A stretch of 49,191 nt of DNA. Origin: Flavobacteria bacterium RIFCSPLOWO2_12_FULL_35_11 (lineage in GTDB: Bacteria > Bacteroidota > Bacteroidia > Flavobacteriales > Flavobacteriaceae). The stretch covers positions 1 to 49,191 of the forward strand of contig MGWK01000014.1 in assembly GCA_001800975.1 (NCBI GenBank), in the 5' to 3' direction. Each line of letters opens with the position of its first letter. Position 1 is the stretch's first letter. Positions 41,975 to 49,191 of the stretch are shown here, in pieces. The notes under the pieces were generated by a model. It did no database searches. It saw nothing but the letters and a program-made list of their open reading frames with translations, and was not told the origin of the DNA. A program made the translations under genes and the position numbers.

Positions 41975-42709
41975 ATGATCTTAAGAGCGGATAATATAAA
42001 AAAGAAATACGGAAGCAAATATGTTGTAAACGGAATTTCATTGCAAGTGGAACAGGGAGAAATTGTTGGACTTTTAGGTCCGAATGGCGCAGGAAAAACC
42101 ACTTCCTTTTATATGATTGTTGGAATGATTCAGCCAAATGAAGGAAAAATATATTTGGACAACCATGAAATTACGCAATATCCGATGTACAAAAGAGCGC
42201 AGGAAGGTGTAGGATATTTGTCTCAGGAAGCCTCTATTTTCAGAAAATTGTCTGTTGAAGACAATATTTTATCCGTGTTGCAATTTTCAAATATGTCGAA
42301 GGCCGATCAGAAAGAAAAAATGGAGTCTTTATTACAGGAATTCGGTTTGGTTCATGTGCGTAAAAACAGGGGTGATTTACTTTCCGGTGGAGAACGCAGA
42401 AGGACAGAAATAGCCAGGGCATTGGCCTCAGATCCTAAATTTATTCTTTTGGATGAACCTTTTGCAGGAGTTGACCCAATTGCCGTTGAAGATATTCAAA
42501 ATATTGTGGCGCATTTAAAGGACAGAAATATCGGTATTTTAATTACCGACCACAATGTTCAGGAAACTCTGGCCATTACCGATAAAACCTATTTAATGTT
42601 TGAAGGCGGAATTTTAAAAGAAGGAACGCCACAAGAACTTGCCGAAGACGAAACCGTTAGACGCGTATATTTAGGAAAAGATTTTGAATTAAAAAGAAGA
42701 AAATTTTAA
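41975..42709 (+). CDS. lptB: LPS export ABC transporter ATP-binding protein
   Basis: The 244-residue ABC ATPase has Walker A GPNGAGKTT (35-43), Q-loop, signature LSGGE (136-140) and Walker B ending LLDEPFAGVDP (Asp160, Glu161). The sequence RALASDPKFILLDEPFAGVDPIAVEDIQ and the length are typical of LptB. It powers LptFG to extract LPS from the inner membrane. It belongs to the same run as kdsD, and its end overlaps pssA by 4 bases on the opposite strand. Confidence 0.96.
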   Translation: MILRADNIKKKYGSKYVVNGISLQVEQGEIVGLLGPNGAGKTTSFYMIVGMIQPNEGKIYLDNHEITQYPMYKRAQEGVGYLSQEASIFRKLSVEDNILSVLQFSNMSKADQKEKMESLLQEFGLVHVRKNRGDLLSGGERRRTEIARALASDPKFILLDEPFAGVDPIAVEDIQNIVAHLKDRNIGILITDHNVQETLAITDKTYLMFEGGILKEGTPQELAEDETVRRVYLGKDFELKRRKF

Positions 42710-43476
42710 TACGAATTTTTAAGTTGCCTATTTTCAACAGTCGATAGCAATACATAAAGCAATATCACCAATGGAATTGCAATAAATTGAAATATGGCGC
42801 TCAAAATAGCCGTAAGAATAATAAACAAATACTTTATTTTATTTTTTTTCCAACTGTAGTCCTTAAATTTTAAGGAAAATAGTGGAATTTCCGCATTCAT
42901 TAAATAACAAAGAAGAACTGCCAATCCTATTAAAAACCAAACATTTTGAATAAGGCTTGATACCATTTCATTGCCACTGTAATTTAAAATTAAGGGCAAT
43001 GATAAAACCACCAAAGCTGCAGCCGGCGTTGGCAAACCAATAAATGAACTTGTCTGGCGTACATCAATATTAAATTTAGCCAATCTGTATGCGGCTCCCA
43101 TAGTAAATAACAAACCAATTAAAGAAATAAAAAAAGTGCTTGTAAAATAATGTTCGTTGCCCGTTTTTAAAACCGAATTAACTGCATTTTCCCAACTTTT
43201 ATTCTCCACCGATTTAGAAATCAGCTGAAATAATACAATTCCGGGAACTACGCCACTTGTAACCACATCGGCCAAAGAATCCAACTGTTTTCCCAATTCC
43301 CCTTGAACTTTCAGCATTCGCGCGGCAAATCCATCGAAAAAATCAAATATTATCCCTAAAAAAACAAATCCTGCAGCTATTACCAACGCTTCTTTAACGG
43401 CAAAATATACGGCTATTGTGCCTGAAAGCAAGTTAAGTAAGGTCAATAAATTGGGAATGAATTTTTTCAGCATCAT
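42706..43476 (-). CDS. pssA: CDP-diacylglycerol-serine O-phosphatidyltransferase
   Basis: The 256-residue membrane protein carries the CDP-alcohol phosphotransferase motif, with Asp45 and Asp48 in FDFFDGFAAR and the downstream Gly62, Asp66 and Asp70. It has about 7-8 membrane helices. Family type 2 phosphatidylserine synthases make phosphatidylserine from CDP-diacylglycerol and serine, feeding phosphatidylethanolamine synthesis. Similar motifs occur in PgsA, but the N-terminus (FIPNLLTLLNLLSGTIAVYF) fits PssA better. It is divergent from the YheT-like gene. Confidence 0.9.
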   Translation of the reverse strand: MMLKKFIPNLLTLLNLLSGTIAVYFAVKEALVIAAGFVFLGIIFDFFDGFAARMLKVQGELGKQLDSLADVVTSGVVPGIVLFQLISKSVENKSWENAVNSVLKTGNEHYFTSTFFISLIGLLFTMGAAYRLAKFNIDVRQTSSFIGLPTPAAALVVLSLPLILNYSGNEMVSSLIQNVWFLIGLAVLLCYLMNAEIPLFSLKFKDYSWKKNKIKYLFIILTAILSAIFQFIAIPLVILLYVLLSTVENRQLKNSY

Positions 43477-43553
43477 TATTTTTATTTTTCGTAAATTTAA
43501 TCATTGTTTTTCACTAAACTTTAATTCAATAAAACTTTTTAATAAATTGCTAA

Positions 43554-44522
43554 ATGCCACTTTTAAAATCTACTTACGAACCTGCGGTTTTATTCAGAAA
43601 TACCCATTTTAATACCGCTTATAAAACGTTATTTTTTGTTGATTCCATCCAATACACAAGAGAGCGGGTAAAAACAAATGATGGAGATTTTATTGATTTA
43701 GACATCTCTTCTGTGGAATCAGACACCTTGGTGCTGGCATTGCACGGATTGGAAGGCAGTTCGCAATCCAAATATATTGTTTCGGTTTTAAATTATTTAA
43801 ATTTACAAAATATTGACGGCGCAGCGCTTAATTTTAGAGGTTGCAGTGGTGTAGACAACAACAAGCCTTACTCCTACCACAGTGGAAAAACCGATGATGT
43901 TGATTTGGCAATCACCTATTTTTCAGCCCAAAACAAATACCGAAATATTTTTTTATTGGGTTACAGTATGGGCGGAAATGTTGCGCTAAAATATATGGGA
44001 ACTAACAAAAATTTGCCGCCTGAAATTAAAGGAGCTATTGCAATATCAGTTCCTTGCGATTTAAAAGGTTCGGCGGTCGCTTTGGAAAGCCTTTCTAACA
44101 TATTATATCAAAATATGTTTATGAAAACGCTCAAAGAAAAATCACTGTTGAAATTAAATAAATTTCCTGAGGCCAATCTAAATAAAGAAGCGATTGTAAA
44201 CGCCAAAACATTTAAAGATTTCGACAATGTGGTAACCGCACCTTTATTCGGATTTAAAAATGCAGAAGATTATTGGGAAAAGAACAGCAGCAAGCAGTTT
44301 ATTCCTGAAATATGCAAACCTACTTTACTTATTAATGCATTGGATGATAGTTTTTTATCGGAAAGTTGTTTTCCTTTTTCAGAAACACAGAATCATAAAA
44401 AAGTCTATTTTGAAACACCTAAATATGGCGGTCATGTTGGATTTAATTCCACTTTATTCGGTAAAGATTTGTTATGGAGCGAAAAGCGTATTTTCGAATT
44501 TATTAACCATAATATTTCCTAA
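43554..44522 (+). CDS. YheT-family alpha/beta hydrolase
   Basis: The 322-residue protein has the HGLEGSSQSKY loop (about 64-74), the nucleophile elbow GYSMGG (Ser138) and a C-terminal His in GGHVGF, with the acid likely in NALDDSFL. It resembles the E. coli YheT group of predicted esterases, whose substrate is unknown. No signal peptide is present, so it is cytoplasmic or peripheral. It stands alone, divergent from pssA. Confidence 0.9.
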   Translation: MPLLKSTYEPAVLFRNTHFNTAYKTLFFVDSIQYTRERVKTNDGDFIDLDISSVESDTLVLALHGLEGSSQSKYIVSVLNYLNLQNIDGAALNFRGCSGVDNNKPYSYHSGKTDDVDLAITYFSAQNKYRNIFLLGYSMGGNVALKYMGTNKNLPPEIKGAIAISVPCDLKGSAVALESLSNILYQNMFMKTLKEKSLLKLNKFPEANLNKEAIVNAKTFKDFDNVVTAPLFGFKNAEDYWEKNSSKQFIPEICKPTLLINALDDSFLSESCFPFSETQNHKKVYFETPKYGGHVGFNSTLFGKDLLWSEKRIFEFINHNIS

Positions 44523-44661
44523 ATTTTAAACTTAACTTAGAAAGTTTTTTTACATTCGCTTCTTTATTTAATGACCATAAAAACGTGACTTTAGATTTAG
44601 TCATATTCAAATGGTTATTTCACAATCCAATGAACTTTTAATGATGGTTTTTTTATATATG

Positions 44662-45834
44662 ATGCACAAAAAATTTCACTTCATTTTCATACTTCTTTTT
44701 AGTTGCTTTCAACTTACAGCCCAACAAAAATTAACATCAGAAGCAACTGTAAGCGTTGTTACCTGCGGTCCCGGAAGCGAATTATACAGTGCTTTTGGCC
44801 ACAGTGCATTCCGGGTTTATGATCCGCTTTTGAAACTGGATAAAATATATAATTACGGCACTTTCGACTTCAATAAACCAAATTTTTATTTAAATTTTGC
44901 AAAGGGAAAACTTACCTACCAGCTTTCGACAACTCGTTATGGTTACTTTTTGCAACAGTTTAATTATGAAAACCGTTGGGTAAAAACACAGGAATTGGAT
45001 TTAGATGAAGCAGATGTTCAGGCAGTTTATGATTTCTTGGAAAACAACGCAAAACCTGAAAACATGTCTTATCAATATGATTTCTTTTACGACAATTGTT
45101 CCACAAAAATTGAAGAAGTTATTAAAGCAGTTTTAAAAGAAAAAGTCACTTTTGACAATAACCATATTACCGATCATAAGTCTCACCGGGATTTAATTGC
45201 GGACTATACCGCGGAAAAATTTAAATGGGGGAAATTCGGGATAGATTTAGCTTTGGGATCTGTGATTGACAGAGAAGCAACCGCCACCGAATATAAATTT
45301 TTACCCGATTATATTTACCTCGGTTTTAACAACGCCACCATAAACGTTGACGGTAAAAACAAACCTTTGGTAAAAGCAAACAATACCATTTTAAATGAAG
45401 TAAAACAACCTGTTCCCTTTTCCGTAACGCAACCTTTCATTGTTTTTTTGGTGATAGCTTTGTTCTTTATTTATAAAACATATCAAAATTATACTACTGA
45501 CAAAAGATCCAAATGGGTTGACTTTTTTCTGTATTTTATTACCGGATTGATTGGAGTTGCAGTGTTATTGCTTTGGTTCGCCACGAGCCATACCGCAACC
45601 TATAAGAACTTTAACTTTTTGTGGGCTTTTGCACCAAATTTAGTGGTCGCCTTTTTTATGTTTAAAAAAGTTTTGCCAAAGTGGCTGGCGAATTATAATA
45701 AATTATTGCTCGTTTTATTGGCTTTACAAGCAATTTTATGGATACTGAAAATTCAGGTTTTCAATATCGCCATACTACCGATTATAACAATGCTTTTTGT
45801 GCGTTACAGCTTTTTAATCTTAAGGCGAAAGTAA
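44662..45834 (+). CDS. DUF4105 integral membrane protein
   Basis: With the ATG at 44662 the protein has 390 residues and a signal peptide (about 1-22, CFQLTAQQ); the longer reading from 44611 would bury it, and an adjacent ATG at 44659 is equivalent. The N-terminal DUF4105 domain shows VTCGPGSELYSAFGHSAFRVYD, YNYGTFDFN and YDFFYDNCSTKI, including a conserved His and Cys pair that look like a NlpC/P60-like catalytic arrangement (inference). The C-terminal half has about 4-5 membrane helices. Function is not established. It converges on a ferredoxin gene with an 17-base gap. Confidence 0.88.
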   Translation: MHKKFHFIFILLFSCFQLTAQQKLTSEATVSVVTCGPGSELYSAFGHSAFRVYDPLLKLDKIYNYGTFDFNKPNFYLNFAKGKLTYQLSTTRYGYFLQQFNYENRWVKTQELDLDEADVQAVYDFLENNAKPENMSYQYDFFYDNCSTKIEEVIKAVLKEKVTFDNNHITDHKSHRDLIADYTAEKFKWGKFGIDLALGSVIDREATATEYKFLPDYIYLGFNNATINVDGKNKPLVKANNTILNEVKQPVPFSVTQPFIVFLVIALFFIYKTYQNYTTDKRSKWVDFFLYFITGLIGVAVLLLWFATSHTATYKNFNFLWAFAPNLVVAFFMFKKVLPKWLANYNKLLLVLLALQAILWILKIQVFNIAILPIITMLFVRYSFLILRRK

Positions 45835-45851
45835 GTTTTACAGTAAAAAAA

Positions 45852-46205
45852 CTATTCTTCCTTGTGTAAAAATCGTTGTTTCGCCAATAATTGTTCCTCT
45901 GTTTCAACAATATCATCATCTGGCACACAACAATCTACCGGACAAACAGCGGCACAATGTGGTTCGTTGAAAAACCCTTTACATTCCGTGCATTTATCTG
46001 CAACTATAAAGTAATAGTCATCATTAATAGGTTCTTGGGCATCATCAGCGTTAAATTCCTTGCCGTTTGCTAAAATTATTTTCCCGGTTAATTTTGTTCC
46101 GTCAGAAAATTTCCAATTTTCTGACGCTTCATATATTGCATTATTAGGGCATTCCGGTTCACAAGCACCACAATTAATACATTCATCGGTTATTTTTATT
46201 GCCAT
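45852..46205 (-). CDS. Ferredoxin with two 4Fe-4S cluster motifs
   Basis: With the ATG at 46205 the protein has 117 residues; a longer open frame upstream crosses the promoter region and is rejected. One cluster site is Cys9, Cys12, Cys15 and Cys19 (CINCGACEPEC). The second is spread over Cys72, Cys75, Cys84 and Cys88 with extra Cys at 92-93, as in YfhL-type or Alvin-type ferredoxins. A 50-residue insertion between the motifs is typical of Bacteroidota relatives. It is an electron carrier; the partner is unknown. It is divergent from the acyl-CoA reductase gene, with overlapping promoters. Confidence 0.93.
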   Translation of the reverse strand: MAIKITDECINCGACEPECPNNAIYEASENWKFSDGTKLTGKIILANGKEFNADDAQEPINDDYYFIVADKCTECKGFFNEPHCAAVCPVDCCVPDDDIVETEEQLLAKQRFLHKEE

Positions 46206-46219
46206 AATTTTATTTAGAT

Positions 46220-46227
46220 TAATTTTG
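46220..46227 (+). promoter_or_regulatory. -7 promoter box of the acyl-CoA reductase gene
   Basis: TAATTTTG followed by CCAC on the plus strand, 37 bases before the ATG at 46265. It faces the minus-strand box at 46231-46238. Confidence 0.55.
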
Positions 46228-46230
46228 CCA

Positions 46231-46238
46231 CAAATATA
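46231..46238 (-). promoter_or_regulatory. -7 promoter box of the ferredoxin gene
   Basis: TATATTTG followed by TGGC on the minus strand, 25 bases before the ATG at 46205. With 46220-46227 it forms a face-to-face pair whose transcripts would overlap by a few bases. Confidence 0.6.
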
Positions 46239-46264
46239 AAATTTTAATTTTAAGATATCATAGA

Positions 46265-47326
46265 ATGAATTTAAAGCAACGAACAGAAGCTTTCGCAAAA
46301 CTCGGTGAATTTTTTACACAATTTTCAACATCAAAAATTGAGAAGAACGAAAACGCTGAATTCAATCCTGTTCTTTTCGATGCGTTTAAAATGCAAATTA
46401 ACAGAGCTTCGGAATTTAACGGTTGGTTTACCAAAGAAAATGTTTTAAATGCTTTTGAAAGTTGGAGCGAAGCCCTAACCATTGAAAATTTAGAGAAGTG
46501 GACATCAAACTATACAATTGATGAGAACGCTGAGCCTAAAAATGTGGCTATTATTATGGCTGGAAATATTCCTTTGGTTGGTTTTCACGATTTTTTATCA
46601 GTCATTCTCAGCGGAAATAACGCTTTGGTGAAACTCTCTTCAAACGACAAACATTTTTTGCCTTTAATTGCCAAATTCTTGGAATATTACCACCCATATT
46701 TTAAAAATAAAATCACTTTTACCGAGAAAAAATTAACAGGTTTTGAAGCCGTAATCGCTACCGGAAGCAACAACACAAAGCGATATTTTGAATATTATTT
46801 TGGCAAATATCCTTCTATTATTCGAAGCAGCAGAAATTCCGTTGCCATCATTACCGGCAAAGAAACCAAGCAGGAATTGGAAGCTTTAGGCGAAGATATT
46901 TTTCAATATTTCGGTTTGGGATGCAGAAGTGTTTCTAAAATTTTTGTTCCTGATAACTACAATTTCGACCTGCTTTTTAATGCTTTGTTTAAATTCAATG
47001 AAATCATTAACATTAAAAAATACGAGAACAATTACGATTACAATAAAGCCGTTTATTTAATGAGCTTGTTTAAAATTAAAGACAACGGTTTTGTTATGTT
47101 AAAAGAAGATTCCAATTATGCATCACCCATTGCAACCGTTTTTTATGAATTTTACGAAGCTTTTGAAAATTTATTACTAAAATTAGAAGAAGAAAAAGAA
47201 GCCATTCAATGCATCGTTTGTAACGAAAACGATTTAAATTTTGTGAAATTCGGACAAACACAACATCCAAAATTATGGGACTATGCCGATGGCATTGACA
47301 CTTTCCGATTTTTGTTAAATTTATAA
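46265..47326 (+). CDS. Acyl-CoA reductase (LuxC-family)
   Basis: The 353-residue protein has the LuxC-type core: VAIIMAGNIPLVGFHDFL, LSGNNALVKLSS, GSNNTKRYFEYYF and the likely catalytic Cys220 in FGLGCRSVSK. It belongs to the aldehyde dehydrogenase superfamily and reduces acyl-CoA (or acyl-ACP) to aldehyde with NADPH. There is no lux operon, so bioluminescence is not implied. A link to the adjacent ferredoxin or to serC is conserved in flavobacteria as far as I recall, but not functionally understood. Confidence 0.9.
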   Translation: MNLKQRTEAFAKLGEFFTQFSTSKIEKNENAEFNPVLFDAFKMQINRASEFNGWFTKENVLNAFESWSEALTIENLEKWTSNYTIDENAEPKNVAIIMAGNIPLVGFHDFLSVILSGNNALVKLSSNDKHFLPLIAKFLEYYHPYFKNKITFTEKKLTGFEAVIATGSNNTKRYFEYYFGKYPSIIRSSRNSVAIITGKETKQELEALGEDIFQYFGLGCRSVSKIFVPDNYNFDLLFNALFKFNEIINIKKYENNYDYNKAVYLMSLFKIKDNGFVMLKEDSNYASPIATVFYEFYEAFENLLLKLEEEKEAIQCIVCNENDLNFVKFGQTQHPKLWDYADGIDTFRFLLNL

Positions 47327-47405
47327 CACATTTTTTTATTTTTAGTAGGTCTGCTCCGTCTTTTTTTCCGAAATTTGCGTAAAATAAATTCATATTTTAA
47401 GCCAA

Positions 47406-48476
47406 ATGAAAAAACATAATTTTAGTGCAGGCCCATCGATTTTACCTCAAGAAGTTATTAAAAAAGCAGCAGATGCTTTATTAAATTTTAATGGTCTTGA
47501 TTTATCATTAATTGAAGTTTCACACAGAAGCAAAGACTTTGTTGATGTGATGGATAACGCTTGCAACTTAGTGAAAGAATTATTAAACCTACCTGAAGGA
47601 TACTCTGTCCTGTTTTTGCAAGGTGGTGCAAGTCTCGAGTTTTTAAGGGTTCCTTACAATCTTTTAAAAATTGATGGAAAAGCCGCTTATTTAGACACGG
47701 GTACTTGGAGTTCAAATGCCATAAAAGAAGCAAAAGTTTTGGGCAATGTTGAAGTAGTTGCTTCATCAAAAGACAACGGATACAAAAATGTGCCAAAAAA
47801 TTATGCGATTCCTGCAGATGCAGATTATTTTCACTGTACCTCAAACAATACCATTTACGGAACACAATTAAAATCGTTTCCAAAAACCAATAGTCCTTTG
47901 ATTTGCGATATGAGTTCCGATATTTTCTCACGTCAGCTAGATTTTAGCCAGTTTGATATTATTTATGCAGGCGCGCAAAAAAATATGGGTCCTGCGGGAA
48001 CAACATTAATTGTTATAAAAGATGAAATTCTGGGAAAATCCGGTAGAAAAATTCCTGCAATATTAGATTATCAGGTGCATATTGCCAAAGAAAGTATGTT
48101 TAATACGCCTTCTGTATTTGCAGTTTATGTATCGATGCTTACTTTGGAATGGTTGAAAAATTTAGGCGGAATTCCTGCTATCGAAAAATTAAATGAAGCA
48201 AAAGCTGCATTGTTATACGCTGAAATTGACAGAAATCCGCTTTTCAAAGGTTATTCAGAAAAAGAAGATCGTTCACTGATGAATGCTACTTTTAACCTTA
48301 CTGATGAAGCAAACAAAGAAGCTTTCGACAAACTTTGGAATGCAGCAGGAATTAGCGGACTTAAAGGCCACAGATCTGTTGGCGGTTACCGTGCAAGTAT
48401 GTACAACGCTTTGCCAATAGAAAGCGTACAAGTTTTGGTTGATGCTATGAAACAACTTGAAAAACAATTATCATAA
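47406..48476 (+). CDS. serC: 3-phosphoserine aminotransferase
   Basis: The 356-residue protein begins KKHNFSAGPSILP, an SerC signature, and has the PLP Lys192 in AGAQKNMGPAG. FLQGGASLEF and GYRASMYNALP also match. It converts 3-phosphohydroxypyruvate to phosphoserine with glutamate as donor, and can also serve pyridoxal phosphate synthesis. serA follows 19 bases downstream, giving the first two steps of serine synthesis in one unit. Confidence 0.97.
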   Translation: MKKHNFSAGPSILPQEVIKKAADALLNFNGLDLSLIEVSHRSKDFVDVMDNACNLVKELLNLPEGYSVLFLQGGASLEFLRVPYNLLKIDGKAAYLDTGTWSSNAIKEAKVLGNVEVVASSKDNGYKNVPKNYAIPADADYFHCTSNNTIYGTQLKSFPKTNSPLICDMSSDIFSRQLDFSQFDIIYAGAQKNMGPAGTTLIVIKDEILGKSGRKIPAILDYQVHIAKESMFNTPSVFAVYVSMLTLEWLKNLGGIPAIEKLNEAKAALLYAEIDRNPLFKGYSEKEDRSLMNATFNLTDEANKEAFDKLWNAAGISGLKGHRSVGGYRASMYNALPIESVQVLVDAMKQLEKQLS

Positions 48477-48495
48477 TTTAAAAAAATAGTTTAAA

Positions 48496-49191
48496 ATGAA
48501 GATATTAGCGAATGACGGATTGGACAAAAGCGGAATTGTAGCTCTTGAAAAAGCTGGTTTTGAAGTGGATTTAACCACTGTTGCCCAAGAACAACTTTTG
48601 GATTATCTGAATAAAAATAAAGTTTCTGTACTTCTTGTCAGAAGTGCCACAAAAGTTAGAAAAGATATTATTGACAACTGCCCTACCCTTAAAATTATTG
48701 GTCGTGGCGGTGTTGGAATGGACAATATAGATGTTGATTATGCACGTGAAAAAGGAATAACTGTCATAAATACACCTGCAGCATCTTCACATTCGGTTGC
48801 TGAACTTGTTTTTGCACATTTATTTGGATTGGTTCGTTTTTTACACGAATCGAATCGAAATATGCCATTGGTTGGGGATTCAAAATTTAACGATTTAAAA
48901 AAATCATATGCCAAAGGAATTGAATTAAAAGGAAAAACACTTGGTGTGCTTGGTTTTGGCCGAATTGGACAAGCTACTGCAAAAGTTGCTTTGGGATTGG
49001 GAATGAAAGTGATTGCTTTTGATCCATTTTTAGAAGCTGCAACCTTGGAATTAGAATTTTTCGACCACCAAACGTTATTTTTCAATATAAAAACCATCAG
49101 CAAAGAAGAAGTTTTAAAACAGGCCGATTTTATTTCAATCCACGTTCCTGCCCAAAAAGAATATGTGATTTCAACAAAGGAATTTGATATG
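48496..49191 (+). CDS. serA: D-3-phosphoglycerate dehydrogenase, 5' part
   Basis: The reading frame starts at ATG 48496 and stays open for 232 codons to the right edge of the window. It begins MKILANDGLDKSGIVALEKAG and contains the first half of the D-2-hydroxyacid dehydrogenase fold (RGGVGMDNIDVDYA, then NTPAASSHSVAEL) and the NAD-binding loop GFGRIG (153-158). The C-terminal part, including the catalytic Glu and His, lies outside. It oxidises 3-phosphoglycerate to phosphohydroxypyruvate, and with serC begins serine synthesis. Confidence 0.95.
   Translation, partial: MKILANDGLDKSGIVALEKAGFEVDLTTVAQEQLLDYLNKNKVSVLLVRSATKVRKDIIDNCPTLKIIGRGGVGMDNIDVDYAREKGITVINTPAASSHSVAELVFAHLFGLVRFLHESNRNMPLVGDSKFNDLKKSYAKGIELKGKTLGVLGFGRIGQATAKVALGLGMKVIAFDPFLEAATLELEFFDHQTLFFNIKTISKEEVLKQADFISIHVPAQKEYVISTKEFDM

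Noticed and set aside
46265-47326. LuxC-type reductase as evidence of bioluminescence
   Set aside because: No luxAB, luxD or luxE is present; stand-alone members occur in many non-luminous flavobacteria.
47488-47931. 147-codon minus-strand frame inside serC
   Set aside because: serC is complete and conserved on the plus strand; the antisense product has low-complexity Leu/His-rich sequence.

Overview
The window is chromosomal DNA from a member of the Bacteroidota, most likely family Flavobacteriaceae. The evidence is a low GC content, the fused lpxC-fabZ gene, a PorX-type regulator of the type IX secretion system, an Oar-like TonB receptor, a one-piece hybrid two-component sensor, and many promoters carrying the Bacteroidota -7 box TAnnTTTG with almost no Shine-Dalgarno sequences. 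No tRNA, rRNA, insertion sequence, prophage or CRISPR array is visible. Genus cannot be settled from the sequence alone.

Bases 1-10600 look like the accessory part. A series of minus-strand genes encodes exported proteins: the start of an SGNH-like protein, a proline-iminopeptidase-like lipoprotein, an M19 dipeptidase, a VOC (glyoxalase-fold) protein, two NTF2/SnoaL-fold proteins and a secreted protein of unknown function broken by two compensating frameshifts. Directly upstream in the same direction lies a 1375-residue hybrid sensor/AraC regulator, so the group resembles a small regulated catabolic or detoxification locus without SusC/SusD. A 394-base intergenic region with two inverted repeats separates the regulator from a divergent CarboxypepD_reg protein.

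Bases 10600-23800 are mostly core genes. They include a TlpA-type thiol oxidoreductase, sucD, the lipid A block (lpxD, lpxC-fabZ, lpxA, efp and an LpxD-like paralogue) and an HD hydrolase. Divergent from these are porX, tsaE, ald and a DUF4258-like gene. trmH and a sirtuin gene share a bidirectional promoter region, and a DUF6495-like gene follows.

Bases 23800-34700 hold the TonB receptor, an M3 peptidase lipoprotein flanked by a duplicated 63-bp terminator block, the rpsF-rpsR-rplI ribosomal operon behind a textbook promoter, priA, and a secreted basic protein with 87-bp tandem repeats. In front of that last gene are an orphan terminator (possible small RNA) and a candidate sigma-54 promoter.

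Bases 34700-49191 hold RNA and small-molecule methyltransferases, a ZIP transporter, a RecQ helicase without zinc cysteines, the envelope genes kdsD-tatC-AhpD-like-lptB, pssA, a YheT-type hydrolase, a DUF4105 membrane protein, a ferredoxin divergent from an acyl-CoA reductase, then serC and the first 232 codons of serA. Overall the window links outer-membrane and LPS biogenesis, protein export, translation and serine synthesis, with one accessory cluster of exported enzymes at the left end.
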